From PALSA-693 sp963834725 (GTDB lineage Bacteria; Actinomycetota; Acidimicrobiia; Acidimicrobiales; Palsa-688), in assembly GCA_963834725.1 (NCBI GenBank), contig CAWICN010000001.1:4340001-4404000 (forward strand): 64,000 bases of DNA, given 5' to 3'. The notes beneath the pieces are model-generated. The model did not search any database and had not been told where the DNA came from. It was given only the letters and a program-made list of their open reading frames with translations. Below, one piece after another: positions 62,662 through 64,000 of the stretch; position 1 is the stretch's first letter, and every line of letters begins with the position of its first letter. Both the position numbers and the translations under genes were made by a program.

Positions 62662-63721
62662 CGGCGGCAGTCGCGAGGGTTGGATAGCCGGCGCACAGCC
62701 TCGCCACCTTCCGGGGCGGCCCGGCGACGACGAGGTACTCGGTGTTGCGGGTCCGGCCCACCCGGCCCACCTTTCTCCCGGTCGGATCGTGGATGCCGAT
62801 CTGAGCCCCGACGTATCGCTTCGAGTCGAAAGCCAGCACCTCGACGGCCCCCCGTCCGCCGGCCATGTCCCTGAGTTCGTGCACGGACACCCAGCCGTCG
62901 TCGCTGCCGGAGATGAGCACCACCTCGGCTGGCACCGAGTGCACCAGCCGGGCCAAAGCGTCGGGCGCTTCCCGGCGCCGGTTGAACACCGACGAGGTCG
63001 CCGGGTCCCGTACATCGGTCCGTTTGCACGCCACGCCGTAATGATCGGGGGCGTCCCAGGCCACAAGTGTCTCCCAGACGTGGTAGTTGCCGAGATATCG
63101 GTGCTGGTTGTACGGCGGGTCGAGATAGGCGATGTCGACGTCGGGAAGGCGAGTAACGGCCTCCAGGGCATCGCCGCACCACGCCGCGCCCGCCCCGCCG
63201 AGCAACTCCGGAACGCGGAGTTCGAGCGGCTGATATGAACGGGGTGACCATTCCTTGAGGTAGGCCATCTGCAATCCCGTCGTCGAATCGACCCGGTCGG
63301 AGGCCAGCAGGAGCGCGGTGAGCAGGATCGGGTGCCACGGATGCCGGGCCCATCCTGCATCGATGGCGTCCCGGATGGCGTCGATACGGCGGGCGTTCTG
63401 TTCCTGGAAGTATCGGGCCCGTCGGCTGAAGGTCTCGGTGACGTAACCGTCGGTTCCGGACAAGCTCTGTAGATGTGAAATGACCTCGCTCAACGCGGCG
63501 CGATCAACCTCGCCGGCGTCGACTGCGATGTAGCACTCGGCCAGCACGGCCGAATAGCGGGCCGAGTCGACAGCGGTGACCACGGCGCCGCGCCGCTTCC
63601 ACTCTTGAGCCACCCGGGTGGTCCCGGTGAAGAGATCAACGGCGGTCGCCGCCCCGGCGCGGGACATCAAATCACCAAGGACCGGGACCAGGCGGCGCTT
63701 CGAGCCGATGTATTTGATCAC
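62651..63721 (-). CDS. D12-class DNA adenine N6-methyltransferase
   Basis: 356 residues. The N-terminus MIKYIGSKRRLVPVLGDL is the SAM-binding region of Dam-like enzymes, DLFTGTTRVAQEWKRRG is motif I (FxGxT/S), and YLDPPYNQHRYLGNYHVWE is motif IV (DPPY). A C-terminal region (RNTEYLVVAGP) may include target recognition. No restriction endonuclease gene is in the window, so it may be an orphan or belong with genes beyond. ATG 63721. Confidence 0.9.
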   Translation of the reverse strand: MIKYIGSKRRLVPVLGDLMSRAGAATAVDLFTGTTRVAQEWKRRGAVVTAVDSARYSAVLAECYIAVDAGEVDRAALSEVISHLQSLSGTDGYVTETFSRRARYFQEQNARRIDAIRDAIDAGWARHPWHPILLTALLLASDRVDSTTGLQMAYLKEWSPRSYQPLELRVPELLGGAGAAWCGDALEAVTRLPDVDIAYLDPPYNQHRYLGNYHVWETLVAWDAPDHYGVACKRTDVRDPATSSVFNRRREAPDALARLVHSVPAEVVLISGSDDGWVSVHELRDMAGGRGAVEVLAFDSKRYVGAQIGIHDPTGRKVGRVGRTRNTEYLVVAGPPRKVARLCAGYPTLATAAVSR

Positions 63722-63741
63722 CGGCCGGGATGGCGAGGCAC

Positions 63742-63987
63742 TCAGAGCGTCCGCTTGCCCAGGGAGGAAGGCAGCTGGTCGAGCACGGCCGCCGCGACCA
63801 CGTGCAGGTGGCGGCTGGTGACCAGGACAACTGCATAGCCGCCTGTCTCGTCGGACGGAGCCAGGCCCACCTGCCCCGGCGCGAAAGTGCCCTTGAACGC
63901 GACCGCGCAGACCGAGGTGTCGTTCTCGTTGGACAGTGTCACCCGGGCCTCCGATGACAGCTGCCCCCGAACCCTATCCGCCGACAT
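63742..63987 (-). CDS. hypothetical protein, possibly 5'-incomplete at window edge
   Basis: 81 residues from ATG 63987, ending 20 bp before the methylase start; the frame remains open to the window end, so the gene may extend upstream. VTLSNENDTSVCAVAFKGTFAPG and ETGGYAVVLVTSRHLHVVA are visible. No known domain. It is on the same strand as the methylase and may be cotranscribed. Confidence 0.5.
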   Translation of the reverse strand: MSADRVRGQLSSEARVTLSNENDTSVCAVAFKGTFAPGQVGLAPSDETGGYAVVLVTSRHLHVVAAAVLDQLPSSLGKRTL

Positions 63988-64000
63988 CCGGTGGACGCTT

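Noticed and set aside
62651..63721. Complete restriction-modification system
   Set aside because: Only the D12 methylase is seen; no endonuclease or specificity gene lies in the window.

Overview
The window is a 64 kb piece of a high-GC chromosome that reads as a deep-branching actinobacterium, most likely class Acidimicrobiia or a relative. Signs of this are ClpC, a CarD regulator, DisA next to RadA, a PAC2 protein, HelD, actinobacterial HemQ, GpgS, DUF3263 and LytR_C proteins, GroEL under a CIRCE operator with no adjacent groES, and many GTG/TTG starts. The taxonomic call is inference from gene content; no rRNA is present.

Layout. 1-4.3 kb is a cofactor operon (panC end, panD, nadB, nadC, coaX), followed by lysS, a reverse-strand polyprenyl diphosphate synthase and clpC. 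9.6-17.9 kb holds a lipoprotein, radA, disA, a Crp-type regulator, carD-ispD-ispF-rlmB and a phosphatase. 18.0-29.6 kb is an accessory region. A lasso-type RiPP cassette (B2, B1, ABC exporter, nucleotidyltransferase) lies between a tRNA-Thr gene and a 42-nt partial copy of that tRNA. Next come an integrase with decayed mobilisation genes, a broken DUF4232 protein, and a MoxR/VWA/repeat-protein triad.

29.7-34.9 kb returns to core functions, with trehalose synthesis (otsB, otsA), glycerate kinase and GpgS. 35.0-38.5 kb has a SAM-I-type riboswitch ahead of a threonine-synthase-like gene and a MoaD/ThiS-like carrier, then CIRCE-groEL. 38.7-48.6 kb is mixed metabolism (hemQ, alaX, larE, flavin disulfide reductase, Nudix, PAC2, chorismate mutase, citrate synthase). 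48.8-53.8 kb is a surface-glycan or lipid-type cluster (GtrA, GT2, GT4, methyltransferases, an alpha/alpha-toroid protein). 53.8-60.1 kb has hemG-hemE, helD, an orotate phosphoribosyltransferase homologue and pdxH. 60.6-64 kb has a rhodanese, a marR with a palindromic operator, a primary-type sigma factor and a D12 DNA adenine methylase.

Functional links: panC/panD/coaX serve CoA synthesis, nadB/nadC NAD, ispD/ispF plus the prenyl synthase isoprenoids, and hemE/hemG/hemQ the coproporphyrin route to haem. Glycerate kinase can feed GpgS with phosphoglycerate.

Two caveats. Several genes that should be essential (lysS, clpC, sigA), and others, are each split by a one-base frame change, often at a homopolymer. 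Sequence error is more likely than gene loss, so they are annotated here as single genes. The intergenic spaces are unusually rich in short tandem repeats (16-21 bp units) and small dispersed repeats, often starting exactly at stop codons.
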